In this document: positions 1 through 8,639 of the stretch, in pieces
Layout of the letters: every line of letters starts with the position of its first letter
How positions within the stretch are numbered: position 1 is the stretch's first letter
From: Synechococcus sp. 1G10
GTDB taxonomy: Bacteria > Cyanobacteriota > Cyanobacteriia > PCC-6307 > Cyanobiaceae
Direction of reading: 5' to 3'
Assembly: GCF_002252625.1 (NCBI RefSeq)
Contig: NZ_NQKW01000015.1
Span: forward strand, 1 to 64,000
Length of the DNA stretch: 64,000 nucleotides
Program-made: the position numbers and the translations under genes
Notes under the pieces: generated by a model
The model's input: only the letters and a program-made list of their open reading frames with translations
What the model was told of the DNA's origin: nothing
Database searches by the model: none

Positions 1-160
1 AGGAGAACAGAGAGCCGCTGCGCTCCTGTTGGCCTCGCATCAACGTCTGTGCAGTTGTCCCATTTTCGCAGAGCTGGCTGAGTTTTTCAGCGAACTCTTA
101 AGCGACTTTAGACGACATTGAGCACTTTTAATGTGCCTTGGGCCTGTTGGCTCAGTTTTA

Positions 161-176
161 GGGACTCCTGAAAAAG
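161..176 (+). repeat. Left terminal inverted repeat of the IS
   Basis: This 16-base end is exactly the reverse complement of 1912-1927. The match stops at the next inner base, so the repeat is 16 bp. It is flanked on the outside by GTTTTA. Confidence 0.92.
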
Positions 177-275
177 CCAGATCCATTGCGCCCCAACTGG
201 TTTCAGCCGGTGACAGCCGGTAGACTGTCCAGGAATGCGGCAATCGTGGGTTGCTGCTACCGATCACAGCCGCAC

Positions 276-1847
276 ATGTACCGAAAGCAGCATATCGGTC
301 AGCTTTCAATCGAAGATTTCCACGTGCCTTTTGGCGGCACACTCGACCCTGGCAACCGCTGGGTGCTGCTTGCCGAGCTCATCCCTTGGCAAGAAATGGA
401 GGAGGCTTATGTTCCTCAGTTCAGAGTAAATGTAGGGGCTCCAGCCAAGCCCGTGCGTCTGGCGTTCGGATCGCTCTACATCAAGCAGCGTTTAGGTCTC
501 ACCGATGAAGAGACAGTTCTCCAGATCCAGGAGAACGCCTACATGCAGTTCTTCCTGGGATTTGCTGGATACTCCAGCAAGGTGCCCTTTGATCCATCGA
601 TGATGGTTCACTTCCGTAAGCGGTTCTCAGACGATGACCTGAGGCGCATCAATGAGGTCGTGGTTCAGCGAGGCAAGGAGATGTTGATTGAGGCTGCCGC
701 ATCTCAGTGTCATGACGATGAAGATTCAAATGGAGATGAGTCGGGTAACGGTGATCAGCTCTCACTCGATGGTCTGATCAAACCCGCTGACTGGCCAGAG
801 GAGAAGAATTGGGGAACACTCAGCATTGACGCCTCCTGCGCGCCGGCTGACATCACCTATCCCACGGACCTGAAGCTCTTGAATGAAGCAAGGGTATCGA
901 CCGAGACAGTAATTGACGATCTCTGCAAACAAGGTACTGGCTTTGGCGTGCATCGACCTCGCTATGACCGTGGCAAAGCCCGAGCTTACTTCCTGAATGT
1001 TGCTAAGCAGAAAAAGCCGAGGTGGAGAAGGCTCAAAGCTGCGGTGAGGCGACAGCTCAGCTATCTGCAGCGCAATCTAGAATCTATCGATGCCCTGATC
1101 GCAGCTGGAGCAAGCCTTTCGGCTATCAAGGAGCATTGGTGGCAGAAGCTGCTGGCTTGTAGTGAGCTGTTCCGTCAGCAGACTATTCTCCTCCATAGCA
1201 AGACGAGGAGCATCCCTGATCGGCTTGTAAGCTTGGTGCAACGCTGGGTCCGTCCGATTGTGCGCGGCAAGGCAAGGGCGGCAGTTGAGTTTGGGGCCAA
1301 GATCAGCGTTTCGGTTCAGAACGGATTTCCATTCCTACACCGCATCAGCTGGGATGCCTACAACGAAGGTAGTGACCTGATTGCGCAAGCTGAAAAGTAC
1401 AAACAAGATTATGACTGCTATCCAGAACGCATCTGCGCGGATCGCATCTACATCAATGCCAAGAACAGGCACTTCTGCACGAGAGCTGGCATCAGGCTGT
1501 CGGGTAAACGACTGGGCAGGCCACCCAAGGATCCAGAGGTTAGTGCCGCCCACAGGCAACAGCTACTTGCCGATCAGCGCCGACGCAATGAGGTAGAAGG
1601 CGTCTTTGGCACAGGCAAGCGCAAATATTCCTTGAAGTTGATCATGGCCAGACTGTCCGCTGGCGCTGAGGGTTCAATCTCAATGAGCTTCCTGGTGATG
1701 TGCGCGGAGAAGATCCTGAGGCTGCTGCGCCTTCTTTTTGTATTCCTTTTCGCTTGGCTGTGGGGTCTTTTTAAGCTCAATTCCATGGACGGCGGTGCCT
1801 GCAATGGTCCATGTCCCAAGTGGGATGATTGGCCGGTCACCGCATAG
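276..1847 (+). CDS. IS5-superfamily DDE transposase
   Basis: The protein catalyses cut-and-paste transposition of the surrounding IS. The ATG at 276 (protein begins MYRKQHIGQL) gives 523 residues. A frame open upstream to 186 adds 30 residues that look non-coding. The N-terminal third resembles the DUF772 domain of IS5/IS1182-like transposases (LYIKQRLGLTDEETV, FLGFAGYSSKVPFDPSMMVHFRKRF). An acidic, Asp/Glu-rich insertion lies near residues 140-165. The C-terminal RRNEVEGVFGTGKRKY segment should carry the catalytic glutamate, with DDE residues such as the Asp in SIDASCAP upstream. No frameshift is visible. The last 25 residues are hydrophobic and then Cys/Gly-rich. Confidence 0.9.
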   Translation: MYRKQHIGQLSIEDFHVPFGGTLDPGNRWVLLAELIPWQEMEEAYVPQFRVNVGAPAKPVRLAFGSLYIKQRLGLTDEETVLQIQENAYMQFFLGFAGYSSKVPFDPSMMVHFRKRFSDDDLRRINEVVVQRGKEMLIEAAASQCHDDEDSNGDESGNGDQLSLDGLIKPADWPEEKNWGTLSIDASCAPADITYPTDLKLLNEARVSTETVIDDLCKQGTGFGVHRPRYDRGKARAYFLNVAKQKKPRWRRLKAAVRRQLSYLQRNLESIDALIAAGASLSAIKEHWWQKLLACSELFRQQTILLHSKTRSIPDRLVSLVQRWVRPIVRGKARAAVEFGAKISVSVQNGFPFLHRISWDAYNEGSDLIAQAEKYKQDYDCYPERICADRIYINAKNRHFCTRAGIRLSGKRLGRPPKDPEVSAAHRQQLLADQRRRNEVEGVFGTGKRKYSLKLIMARLSAGAEGSISMSFLVMCAEKILRLLRLLFVFLFAWLWGLFKLNSMDGGACNGPCPKWDDWPVTA

Positions 1848-1911
1848 CCAGGCTTGTGGGCTCCCCTGTTGCGCATCCACGCCCACTCGAGGACCGGTTT
1901 TGGCCGCCGCT

Positions 1912-1927
1912 CTTTTTCAGGAGTCCC
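1912..1927 (-). repeat. Right terminal inverted repeat of the IS
   Basis: This is the inverted copy of 161-176. It is followed directly by GTTTTA at 1928-1933, the second copy of the target duplication. Confidence 0.92.
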
Positions 1928-2081
1928 GTTTTACCTCCAGCCTCGGTTCTGCAGAAGCTTGCTTGTTTCTGTGCCCTGCTATACCTACAAGCTTTTTGCG
2001 GTTCCCCTACGAAAGGTCACCGCTGTTGGCCTGCAGGCGCGCCATTCTTTATCTTGTTGGTGGACCGGACGTGCAGACCCG

Positions 2082-3611
2082 ATGACCATTCATTATGACG
2101 TTGTCGTGGTTGGTGGTGGTGGTGCCGGGTGTATCGTTGCACGCCAACTGGCCGAGTCCTGTTCGGCCAGCGTCTGCCTGATTGAGGCTGGCCATCGGCA
2201 CGATCAACAGCGATTCATTGATCCGTCCATTGCCAGCATCTTTCAGGCCTGGGCTCCAGATTCCGACTGGCTGCTTTCTACAGTGCCCCAGCCGGGACTC
2301 AATGATCGTGTTGTGCCGATCATTCAGGGCAAAGTTCTTGGCGGTGGAACCTCGGTCAACGCCATGATGTACGTGCGTGGTGACCTTTCGGTGGTTGCTG
2401 AGTGGCATCGCCGCTCAGGGGGACATCCTGACTGGTCTCCGCTGAGATTCCAGCAAGCTTTTGCCAATCTGGAGCACTGTGATGGGGATTTTGCTGACAC
2501 GAGCGTCCGTGGTTTCTCGGGCCCTATCCATCTTCGTCAGACGCCTCGACCCAGCGCGGCCGCTCTTGCCTTTCTCCAAGCCTCAGCTGAGCGCGGATTT
2601 GATATCACTGATTTCAATGGAGAGTCTCAGCTCAACACAGCAGGGTTGATGCAACTCAACATTGATCCTGAAGGCTGTCGCGCCAGTACGGCTCGTTCCT
2701 TTATTGATGGGCATAACTTGCCCAATTTGTCAGTGCTTTGCGACAGCTCCGTTCTCGAGCTGATTATGCAAGGTGATAAGGCGCAGGGGGTACTGCTCGA
2801 CAATGGTGACACGATCACGGCTGACCGTTTTGTCATCACCGCTGGTGCTTTGCAGACGCCTGCTCTGCTGATGCGCTCAGGTATCGGCGACCCATCCCAA
2901 CTCAAGGCTGCCTCGATACCCTGTCAGATTCCCAATTCAGCAGTCGGTGTAAATCTGTCTGATCACATGCGGGTGATGGTTGCTTATCAGTCTGATGTAG
3001 ATCCTGGGGCTACAGAATATCTGTGCGAAGCTGCCCTGTTCACTCGTTCGGAGCTGCGCACTACACCTGAGGCGGATATTCAGATTAATTTCTCCGCTGG
3101 GGTTGATGGCTTTATCCCTCCAGAATTCTTGCCAGATCCAAAGCCTCCTCATACAGTGATCTTCGTACCGATTCTTGCTCGCCCCAGCAGCAATGGCTCA
3201 ATTGTGCCGATTCGCGCCAGTGGGGGAGCCCTCTCCTTTGCGATTGATCCGGCTTACCTAAGAAATCCTCTAGATCTGGCCACCTATCGCCGTGCCCTCG
3301 AGAACGTAAGAGATCTTGCCGACACGTCGGCCTTGCGTCCCTTCTGTCGGCGAGAGCTGTGCCCGGGTTTGGGCACAGATGAGGAGAACTACCTGCGTCA
3401 GTACGCCACCACGATCTGGCATCCGGTGGGGAGTTGTGCCATGGGTTTGGCTACGGATGGGGGTGCCTGCGGTGCGGACTTCAGGGTTCATGGTGCCCGA
3501 AATGTTTATGTTGCCGATGCCTCTATTCTGCCCAGTCTACCGAGTGGAAATCCTCAAGCTGTGATCTTCGCTGCCGCTTTTATCGCTGCTGCTGCCTTAG
3601 CGAAAGGTTAG
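2082..3611 (+). CDS. GMC-family FAD-dependent oxidoreductase (choline/alcohol dehydrogenase-like)
   Basis: This flavoprotein belongs to the glucose-methanol-choline family, which oxidises alcohols or sugars. The FAD dinucleotide motif is at residues 9-17 (VVGGGGAGC), the first GMC signature at about 83-101 (GKVLGGGTSVNAMMYVRGD), and the second near GALQTPALLMRSGIG. The C-terminal active-site pair is present: His447 in HPVGSCAMG and Asn490 in PSGNPQ. At 509 residues it is near the short end of the family. The ATG at 2082 starts exactly at the flavin fold; the frame stays open upstream but that part is not protein-like. The IS ends about 155 bp upstream. The stop codon overlaps the stop of the convergent aldo/keto reductase. 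The substrate cannot be deduced. Confidence 0.88.
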   Translation: MTIHYDVVVVGGGGAGCIVARQLAESCSASVCLIEAGHRHDQQRFIDPSIASIFQAWAPDSDWLLSTVPQPGLNDRVVPIIQGKVLGGGTSVNAMMYVRGDLSVVAEWHRRSGGHPDWSPLRFQQAFANLEHCDGDFADTSVRGFSGPIHLRQTPRPSAAALAFLQASAERGFDITDFNGESQLNTAGLMQLNIDPEGCRASTARSFIDGHNLPNLSVLCDSSVLELIMQGDKAQGVLLDNGDTITADRFVITAGALQTPALLMRSGIGDPSQLKAASIPCQIPNSAVGVNLSDHMRVMVAYQSDVDPGATEYLCEAALFTRSELRTTPEADIQINFSAGVDGFIPPEFLPDPKPPHTVIFVPILARPSSNGSIVPIRASGGALSFAIDPAYLRNPLDLATYRRALENVRDLADTSALRPFCRRELCPGLGTDEENYLRQYATTIWHPVGSCAMGLATDGGACGADFRVHGARNVYVADASILPSLPSGNPQAVIFAAAFIAAAALAKG

Positions 3612-4777
3612 GGCTTGAATTTGTAGGGGGAGGGCGTTCGGTGGTTCACGATCATAGGCTCTGTCTCTCCGTAGAGCAGGTTGCGTGAGTAGAAATTGGG
3701 CAGTGCAGGGCTACCGTATTCGAGCATCGGATACGGATACGCTCCGTACTTCCCAATTGGGGGGTTGATCGCAGGCTCCGTGATCGTTGTTATTTTCTCC
3801 ATTACCGTTGTGTCCAATTCGAATTCCAGGCTCCGAAGGGCTTCATTGAGCTGCTCTACCGTACGCACTGAAAAGATCGGAATAGTGACAACCTCTTTTT
3901 GCTGCATTAGCCAGCGCAGGCCGATTGCCGTTCCAGGTTCTCCGATTGAATCGAAGATCGGAAGCAGTTCTTCCATGATGGCTAAATTCCGTTGAGTAGT
4001 CTTATACCAGAACTGGCTGGGGTCGCTGACATGCGGAATCAGCCGATGGGGCATGCCGGGTGCCAGTTCGCCCCGGTTGTATTTTCCTGAAACCAGCCCG
4101 CCGGCGAGAGGAGACCAAGCCACGACCCCCATATCCAATGCCCGGCACATTGGCACGAACTCAGGCTCTTGCGAGCGTTCAACAAGGCTCCACTCGTTCT
4201 GAACCGCGATGAATGGGTGGTAGGCGTGGTGATCTGCGTAGGTGTTCATGCGAGCGACTTCCCATGCGGGCACACTCGAGAGTCCAGCATATAGAATCTT
4301 GCCTTCGCGAATCAGATCGTTGATGCTAAGTGTGATTTCGTCATAGGGTGTTGTGTAGTCCCAGATGTGAACCCAAAGCAGGTCGATGTAATCGATATTC
4401 ATCCGGCGCAGGCTGGCCTCTACTGATCTGCGAAGGTTCTTGCGGTGGTTGCCACGGTTGTTGGGGTCTCGGTGGTTTGTTGTCTGGGCTCTAGCATTGA
4501 AATCAGCAGCGCCGTCTCCAAGTGAGTACTTGGTACCAACTACGAAGTAATCACGATCTGATGCAATAAATTCTCCCAGCCACTGTTCGGACTGGGATTC
4601 CTGGTATCGATTGGATGTGTCTAGAAAGTTTCCACCCGCAGTGGCGAACTGCTCGAGAATGCGCATGGACTCAGCGTGATCGGCTCCCAGTGATCCCCAA
4701 TTGGTCCCAATGGTCCCACATCCGAGCCCCAATTGAGAAACGCGAAGCCCAGATCGGCCTAGAAGCTGATATTTCAT
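3608..4777 (-). CDS. Aldo/keto reductase
   Basis: This is an NAD(P)H-dependent (alpha/beta)8-barrel oxidoreductase. The catalytic tetrad is visible as Asp53 and Tyr58 (FLDTSNRY), Lys83 (VVGTKYS) and His137 (LLWVHIWD). The strand-1 motif LGRSGLRVSQLGLGC is typical. The 389-residue length is longer than many family members. The gene converges on the GMC oxidoreductase and their stop codons share bases 3609-3610. The pairing of an alcohol oxidase/dehydrogenase with an aldehyde or sugar reductase suggests related substrates, but the genes are not co-transcribed and this remains inference. Confidence 0.9.
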   Translation of the reverse strand: MKYQLLGRSGLRVSQLGLGCGTIGTNWGSLGADHAESMRILEQFATAGGNFLDTSNRYQESQSEQWLGEFIASDRDYFVVGTKYSLGDGAADFNARAQTTNHRDPNNRGNHRKNLRRSVEASLRRMNIDYIDLLWVHIWDYTTPYDEITLSINDLIREGKILYAGLSSVPAWEVARMNTYADHHAYHPFIAVQNEWSLVERSQEPEFVPMCRALDMGVVAWSPLAGGLVSGKYNRGELAPGMPHRLIPHVSDPSQFWYKTTQRNLAIMEELLPIFDSIGEPGTAIGLRWLMQQKEVVTIPIFSVRTVEQLNEALRSLEFELDTTVMEKITTITEPAINPPIGKYGAYPYPMLEYGSPALPNFYSRNLLYGETEPMIVNHRTPSPYKFKP

Positions 4778-4835
4778 CCGCAGTTACTAGTGACTTCCTC
4801 GCAGGGTAACACTGACTGAGCAGCACTGCAACTGT

Positions 4836-5909
4836 TCAGAAATTCAGACTGAGTCCGAGATTGAAGTTGTGCTGGCTATAGGACTTGTTCGGTGCGAACT
4901 CGGCAGTTGTTTTGCCAAGGTTGTAATAAGTGTAGCCGGCAGTTAGGTTTGTCGTGATGGAAGCGCTCGACAGGAAAGGGATGCGCATTGTCATCTGTGG
5001 CCCCACCGAGAAAAAGCCGTAAGTTGAGCCGTTATAAAATTGAGGGCCTAGGCCTATTCGCATCGGCAACGACACATTGATCGGTGACTGGGTTTGTCGG
5101 GCGAATGTGTAATTCGGTGTGAATCCGGGCTCGATCAACCATGCATTCGGGGCTAAGCCGATGGGCTGGCCAGGGAGTTCGTAGACAACTGAAACTTGCG
5201 GACGGAACGAAATAGAATTGCGTGTGTAATTCGTGTCATCGTAAACAAGTTGTGCCTTCATGTAGCGACCGTCTCCAAAAGCACTGGCTGGCGAAAACAG
5301 TTCTGTATAGCTAATTGCTAAATTATAGCGCTTAGCAATTGTAAATGAAGCTCCAGCTATCAGGTCAAGTTCGGTGAAATTCCGATACGGACTGGTAGGG
5401 CTTGACAAGTTCTTATTAGTGCTGAAATCACCCCATGCTGTTCCGAAAACGGTGATGTTATTTAGAAAGTCTGTGCCTTCGTAAATGCTATAGCGGAGGT
5501 TGACAAACTGCTGGATGGTAACTCCTTCGCCCTGAATCACGATTCCGTAGGGAATGTAACGGCTGCGTACATCCAGCTGTACCGTGCCGGAGAACGGTGA
5601 ACTGTTCTTCTTTGCCGTTCCCGTTTCAGGAGAGACACCCTCATCTTGACCACGGGTCACGCTGTCGACATCCCTCTCCTGTTGTGCCGCCTCCTCTTGC
5701 TTCAGCTGTTCAGCGTGGTGCTTCTCCGTCAGCATCTGCATCATCACTTCTTCCGTCTCCTCATCCATGCCGGCCAATGATGCCTGGGAAAGTCCCAGCA
5801 GTAGGGTCGGCAACAGTGCGACGCTAGTTAGACCCCATCGGCACAGGGTCCGCCAAGGATGATGGGAGTGAGGGCGCGACGGAGTTGATATGCCGCAGGG
5901 CGGGTGCAT
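4836..5909 (-). CDS. Outer membrane beta-barrel protein, unknown function
   Basis: The N-terminus has a signal peptide with hydrophobic core at residues 28-42 and a likely cleavage after ASLA (about 46). A strongly acidic, probably helical segment follows (48-80, rich in Glu and Gln). The rest is a run of alternating amphipathic strands rich in Tyr, Phe, Thr and Asn, ending in a terminal Phe (GLSLNF), the usual signal for outer membrane insertion. There is no SLH or OprB domain, so it is not a standard cyanobacterial porin. A second barrel gene lies upstream on the same strand. Base composition is more A+T-rich than the core genes. Specific function is unknown. Confidence 0.75.
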   Translation of the reverse strand: MHPPCGISTPSRPHSHHPWRTLCRWGLTSVALLPTLLLGLSQASLAGMDEETEEVMMQMLTEKHHAEQLKQEEAAQQERDVDSVTRGQDEGVSPETGTAKKNSSPFSGTVQLDVRSRYIPYGIVIQGEGVTIQQFVNLRYSIYEGTDFLNNITVFGTAWGDFSTNKNLSSPTSPYRNFTELDLIAGASFTIAKRYNLAISYTELFSPASAFGDGRYMKAQLVYDDTNYTRNSISFRPQVSVVYELPGQPIGLAPNAWLIEPGFTPNYTFARQTQSPINVSLPMRIGLGPQFYNGSTYGFFSVGPQMTMRIPFLSSASITTNLTAGYTYYNLGKTTAEFAPNKSYSQHNFNLGLSLNF

Positions 5910-6012
5910 AAAAAGTTACTTCGGGTGTGGATCGATTACGAGGGGATGTGGCTTGTGACGGATCTGTGGTTGGACACTGGCTGCAAACTATCAATCATTA
6001 ACATCCATGATT

Positions 6013-6033
6013 GGGGCGGGGAATCCTCGCCCC
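6013..6033 (-). terminator. Possible terminator hairpin between the two outer membrane protein genes
   Basis: GGGGCG (6013-6018) pairs with CGCCCC (6028-6033) across a 9-base loop, 17 bases past the stop of the upstream barrel gene. In the direction of transcription (minus) the stem is followed by AATCAT rather than a clear T tract, so it is a weak candidate. Confidence 0.4.
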
Positions 6034-6049
6034 GATGTTTCATGTTAAA

Positions 6050-7015
6050 TCAGAAGGTGTAGCGAATGCCGGTGCTAAGAATCCAGTTGCGTGAGCCGTT
6101 TGGCATCAGAGTACCGAAGTCTGTGTTTTCCAGCAGAAAGACGTGAGCGTACGAGAACTTGCCTCCCAGGTAGAACTCAGTTTGCTTGTTGGCTAAATAG
6201 GAGATACCAGCTTGAAAGTTGATTACTGGCTGTGTATCGCTAACGTTAGCTGCGGAGTTGCTGCCGATGGCCGGGAAGAAGGCTGGCGTCACTCCGCGGA
6301 GTGTTGTGGTCTGTAGTCCGACGCCAACGCCAAGATAGGGACGAAATCGCTTTTGATATCCGAATCCATTGAGGTCGTAATAAGCATTTAGAACATACGA
6401 CTGCAGCTGTACATTACCGTTGGAGGGGAACTGGGCGCCATCTGCTCCCACCGGGCCTACCACGGGGTCAATCACCGGTATGGGAATGCCAGGACGTATC
6501 TTGTCTACCCTGTTGTCTAGTGATGAATACTCAAAGCTGAAACGGAAATTGCGGTCGTAACGGTAGCCCAAGCCCAGGGATCCGTAAAACCCTGGCTTGA
6601 AGGTAAGGTTAACGATGCCATTTTCACCGGCGAACGCACGGCTCTGGATTCCCAAGTCACCCTGTACGTAGATTCCCTTCTTGGGCAAGAGCACCACGGG
6701 CGCTGCCTGGCCACCACCTGCGGCTTGGCGAAGCATCTTGAGTTCTAGCTCAAGGATATCTATACGCTGCAGGATTTGTTGCTGGGTCAGAGAAGGAGTT
6801 GTCTCACCAGTTGTTTCTGCGGGCCCTGCTGGAGTTGCCCTAGGCTCGGAGCCCGGCACCACATTGGTGTTGGGAGCTGTTGCTTCGGCTTCGAGCGATG
6901 GGCCGGCGAGTGGGGCGCCGGAATCGGCCTTGGCACTCCCCGATGCTTCGGCGGCATGGCCGGGGGCGTAGCAAAGCCCTAGAAAGCAAGCCGTAACTAC
7001 AGATGCAGTCCGCAT
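6050..7015 (-). CDS. Outer membrane beta-barrel protein with N-terminal coiled coil
   Basis: A signal peptide (about residues 1-22, ending GHAA) is followed by a Pro/Ala/Thr-rich linker (25-73) and a short coiled-coil segment (QQQILQRIDILELELKMLR). The remainder resembles an 8-strand OmpA/OprF-like porin fold: LGLGYRYDRNFRFSFEYSS, YRPYLGVGVGLQT-like strands and the C-terminal ILSTGIRYTF with terminal Phe. Such proteins sit in the outer membrane, and the coiled coil could oligomerise or contact peptidoglycan. It precedes the other barrel gene on the same strand after a 140-bp gap. Ligand and role are unknown. Confidence 0.75.
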   Translation of the reverse strand: MRTASVVTACFLGLCYAPGHAAEASGSAKADSGAPLAGPSLEAEATAPNTNVVPGSEPRATPAGPAETTGETTPSLTQQQILQRIDILELELKMLRQAAGGGQAAPVVLLPKKGIYVQGDLGIQSRAFAGENGIVNLTFKPGFYGSLGLGYRYDRNFRFSFEYSSLDNRVDKIRPGIPIPVIDPVVGPVGADGAQFPSNGNVQLQSYVLNAYYDLNGFGYQKRFRPYLGVGVGLQTTTLRGVTPAFFPAIGSNSAANVSDTQPVINFQAGISYLANKQTEFYLGGKFSYAHVFLLENTDFGTLMPNGSRNWILSTGIRYTF

Positions 7016-7315
7016 CTATGCTTTTCACAGAAGGTTTGGAGATCTTCTGCGTTGCGTTTCGAATTCGACCAGCAACTGTGCCACTTACTTTGGCGGGTGC
7101 TGCTGCAACTTCGCACCCCTCATGCCTCTCCCGGGCACCGTGCTGTAGCGCTTGTCCACTGCGTCATAGCCTTCTCGTGTAGCGATGCTTACAAAAATGG
7201 CTGTTTGACCGATCGTTAGGCATCGGCGATTGAAGAAGACCTTCCAGCATCCCCAGCGTCTTAACTCCATCCGCCGTCGCTTGGTCGGATGGCTTGCCTT
7301 CTTAACAAGGCTGGT
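7016..7315. other. Intergenic stretch at the edge of the A+T-richer block, no gene seen
   Basis: I see no supported gene, RNA or repeat in these 300 bases. A 61-codon open frame on the minus strand (7085-7270) has no recognisable domain. The stretch separates the A+T-richer accessory genes from the GC-rich core that begins with thiO. Confidence 0.5.
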
Positions 7316-8527
7316 TCAACTTGGGAGAGACGCCGCGCAAGCGCCGGCACTGAACCGATCCCAGCGGAACGCCTCGAGAAGCTCGCGGTCTCTGTCGTCC
7401 AAGCCGTGAGTGATTGGGCCCCTGCCAGATAGGCTGACGTAGACGATCAATGCAGCGATCAGCTCCGCTGTGATCGCCGCCAGCAGCACACCGTTGCGGT
7501 AGTGCCCCGTTGCCAGCCATAGACCCGGGATCGGGCCGGCCCCCAGCAGGGGCGCTTCGTCCGGCGTGCCCGGCCGGAAGCCCCACCAGCGTTCCATCGG
7601 CGGCCAGCTGGCCGCTTCCGGGAGCAATGCCTCGATGCCCGCCTGCAGTTGCTGTTGCCCGAACGGGGTGAGCCCTTTGCTGAAGGCGGCGTCTGGTTCG
7701 CTGGTGGCCCCCACCACCAGTAGACCGTCCTCGCGCGGCACCAGATAGGTGCCCGGGCCGAACAGCACCCGCTTGAGGGCGTTTCGGGGCCCCTGCAGCG
7801 AGAGCATCTGGCCCTTGACGGGAACCACCGGCAGCTCATGCAGCAGCCGGGCGCTCCAGGCGCCGCAGGCCAACACCGCGCGCCGGCAGCTGATCGTGGC
7901 GTCGTCGCCCTGGGCGCGACGGATGCGCACCGCTTCGAGCGCTTCACCCTGATGGCGGATCAGTTCCAGCACTTCGGCCCCTTCCTCGAAGGCCACGCCC
8001 CGCTCCACGCAGGCCCGCTCCAGGGCCCGCATCAGCTGGCGGCGGTTGTCGATCTGGCCGTCCTGGGGGAAGAGCAGCCCGGCCTGCCAGCGCGGGCCGA
8101 TGCCGGGGATTTCGAACTCCAGTCCAGCGCGCGTCAGCGGTGTGCCGAAGACGGCGGTGGGATAGGCGTCGCGCTGCTGCGCCGTGGCAAAGGGCACCAC
8201 GATCCCGCAAGCGCGCAGGCCGCAACTCAGGCCGCTGTCGGTTTCGATCTGCTCCACCCAGGCCGGAATACGCGCCAGGCTGGCCTGCCCCAGCTGGAGC
8301 AGCGGGCCCGAGAGCCCCTCGGCGTGGGGAGCGAGCATGCCGGCCGCCACGAACCCGGCGGCCTCGCTGCGCCGCCGGCTGAGCACGCGTACCTGTTCAC
8401 CCCGGCGGGCCAACTGGTGGGCCACCGCCAGGCCAATCAGGCCGCCGCCGAGGATCAGTACAGGTTCCGTGCCTGACTCGGATGGGGCTCTGCCTGCCGA
8501 GACTCCATCCATGCGACGTGGTGCCAT
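7316..8527 (-). CDS. thiO: Glycine oxidase ThiO
   Basis: This FAD-dependent amine oxidase oxidises glycine to iminoacetate/glyoxylate for the thiazole branch of thiamine synthesis. The dinucleotide motif VLILGGGLIGLAVAHQLARRG is at residues 23-43. Family signatures follow: RRRSEAAGFVAAGMLAPHAE, VVPVKGQMLSLQG, YLVPREDGLLVVGATSE and the C-terminal GFRPGTPDEAPLLG and GHYRNGVLLA. The 403-residue length includes about 20 residues before the flavin fold, so the true start may be slightly downstream of the ATG at 8527. It diverges from gatB across about 110 bp. The D-amino-acid-oxidase-like protein at 25 kb is a different branch of the same superfamily. Confidence 0.87.
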   Translation of the reverse strand: MAPRRMDGVSAGRAPSESGTEPVLILGGGLIGLAVAHQLARRGEQVRVLSRRRSEAAGFVAAGMLAPHAEGLSGPLLQLGQASLARIPAWVEQIETDSGLSCGLRACGIVVPFATAQQRDAYPTAVFGTPLTRAGLEFEIPGIGPRWQAGLLFPQDGQIDNRRQLMRALERACVERGVAFEEGAEVLELIRHQGEALEAVRIRRAQGDDATISCRRAVLACGAWSARLLHELPVVPVKGQMLSLQGPRNALKRVLFGPGTYLVPREDGLLVVGATSEPDAAFSKGLTPFGQQQLQAGIEALLPEAASWPPMERWWGFRPGTPDEAPLLGAGPIPGLWLATGHYRNGVLLAAITAELIAALIVYVSLSGRGPITHGLDDRDRELLEAFRWDRFSAGACAASLPS

Positions 8528-8639
8528 GGGCTCAAGCTATCCATGCGTCTTCAGCGGGCGATGAGCCTGCGGCTGCTTCCCGGCTGCGGCGCCAGCGACT
8601 TGCCCTCTGAATAAGATCGGCGCAAGCCAGGAGAACGGG

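Larger units (their letters stand above)
161..1927 (+). mobile_element. Complete insertion sequence, IS5-superfamily type
   Basis: The element is bounded by perfect 16-bp terminal inverted repeats that start GGGACTCC (161-176 and, inverted, 1912-1927). Directly outside both ends is the hexamer GTTTTA (155-160 and 1928-1933), which fits a 6-bp target-site duplication. One transposase gene fills the interior. Intact ends, intact flanking duplication and a full-length transposase together suggest a recent insertion that may still be mobile. The family is inferred from the transposase and the subgroup is not certain. The flanks (1-154 and 1934-2081) contain no reading frame I can recognise, so I cannot name an interrupted gene. 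Confidence 0.9.

Noticed and set aside
4836-7015. Reading the two barrel proteins as OprB/SLH cyanobacterial porins
   Set aside because: Neither has an SLH domain or the length (about 500 residues) of that porin family.
7085-7270. 61-codon minus-strand frame between thiO and the barrel gene
   Set aside because: It has no recognisable domain and no clear ribosome-binding site. It could be a gene relic, but I cannot support that.
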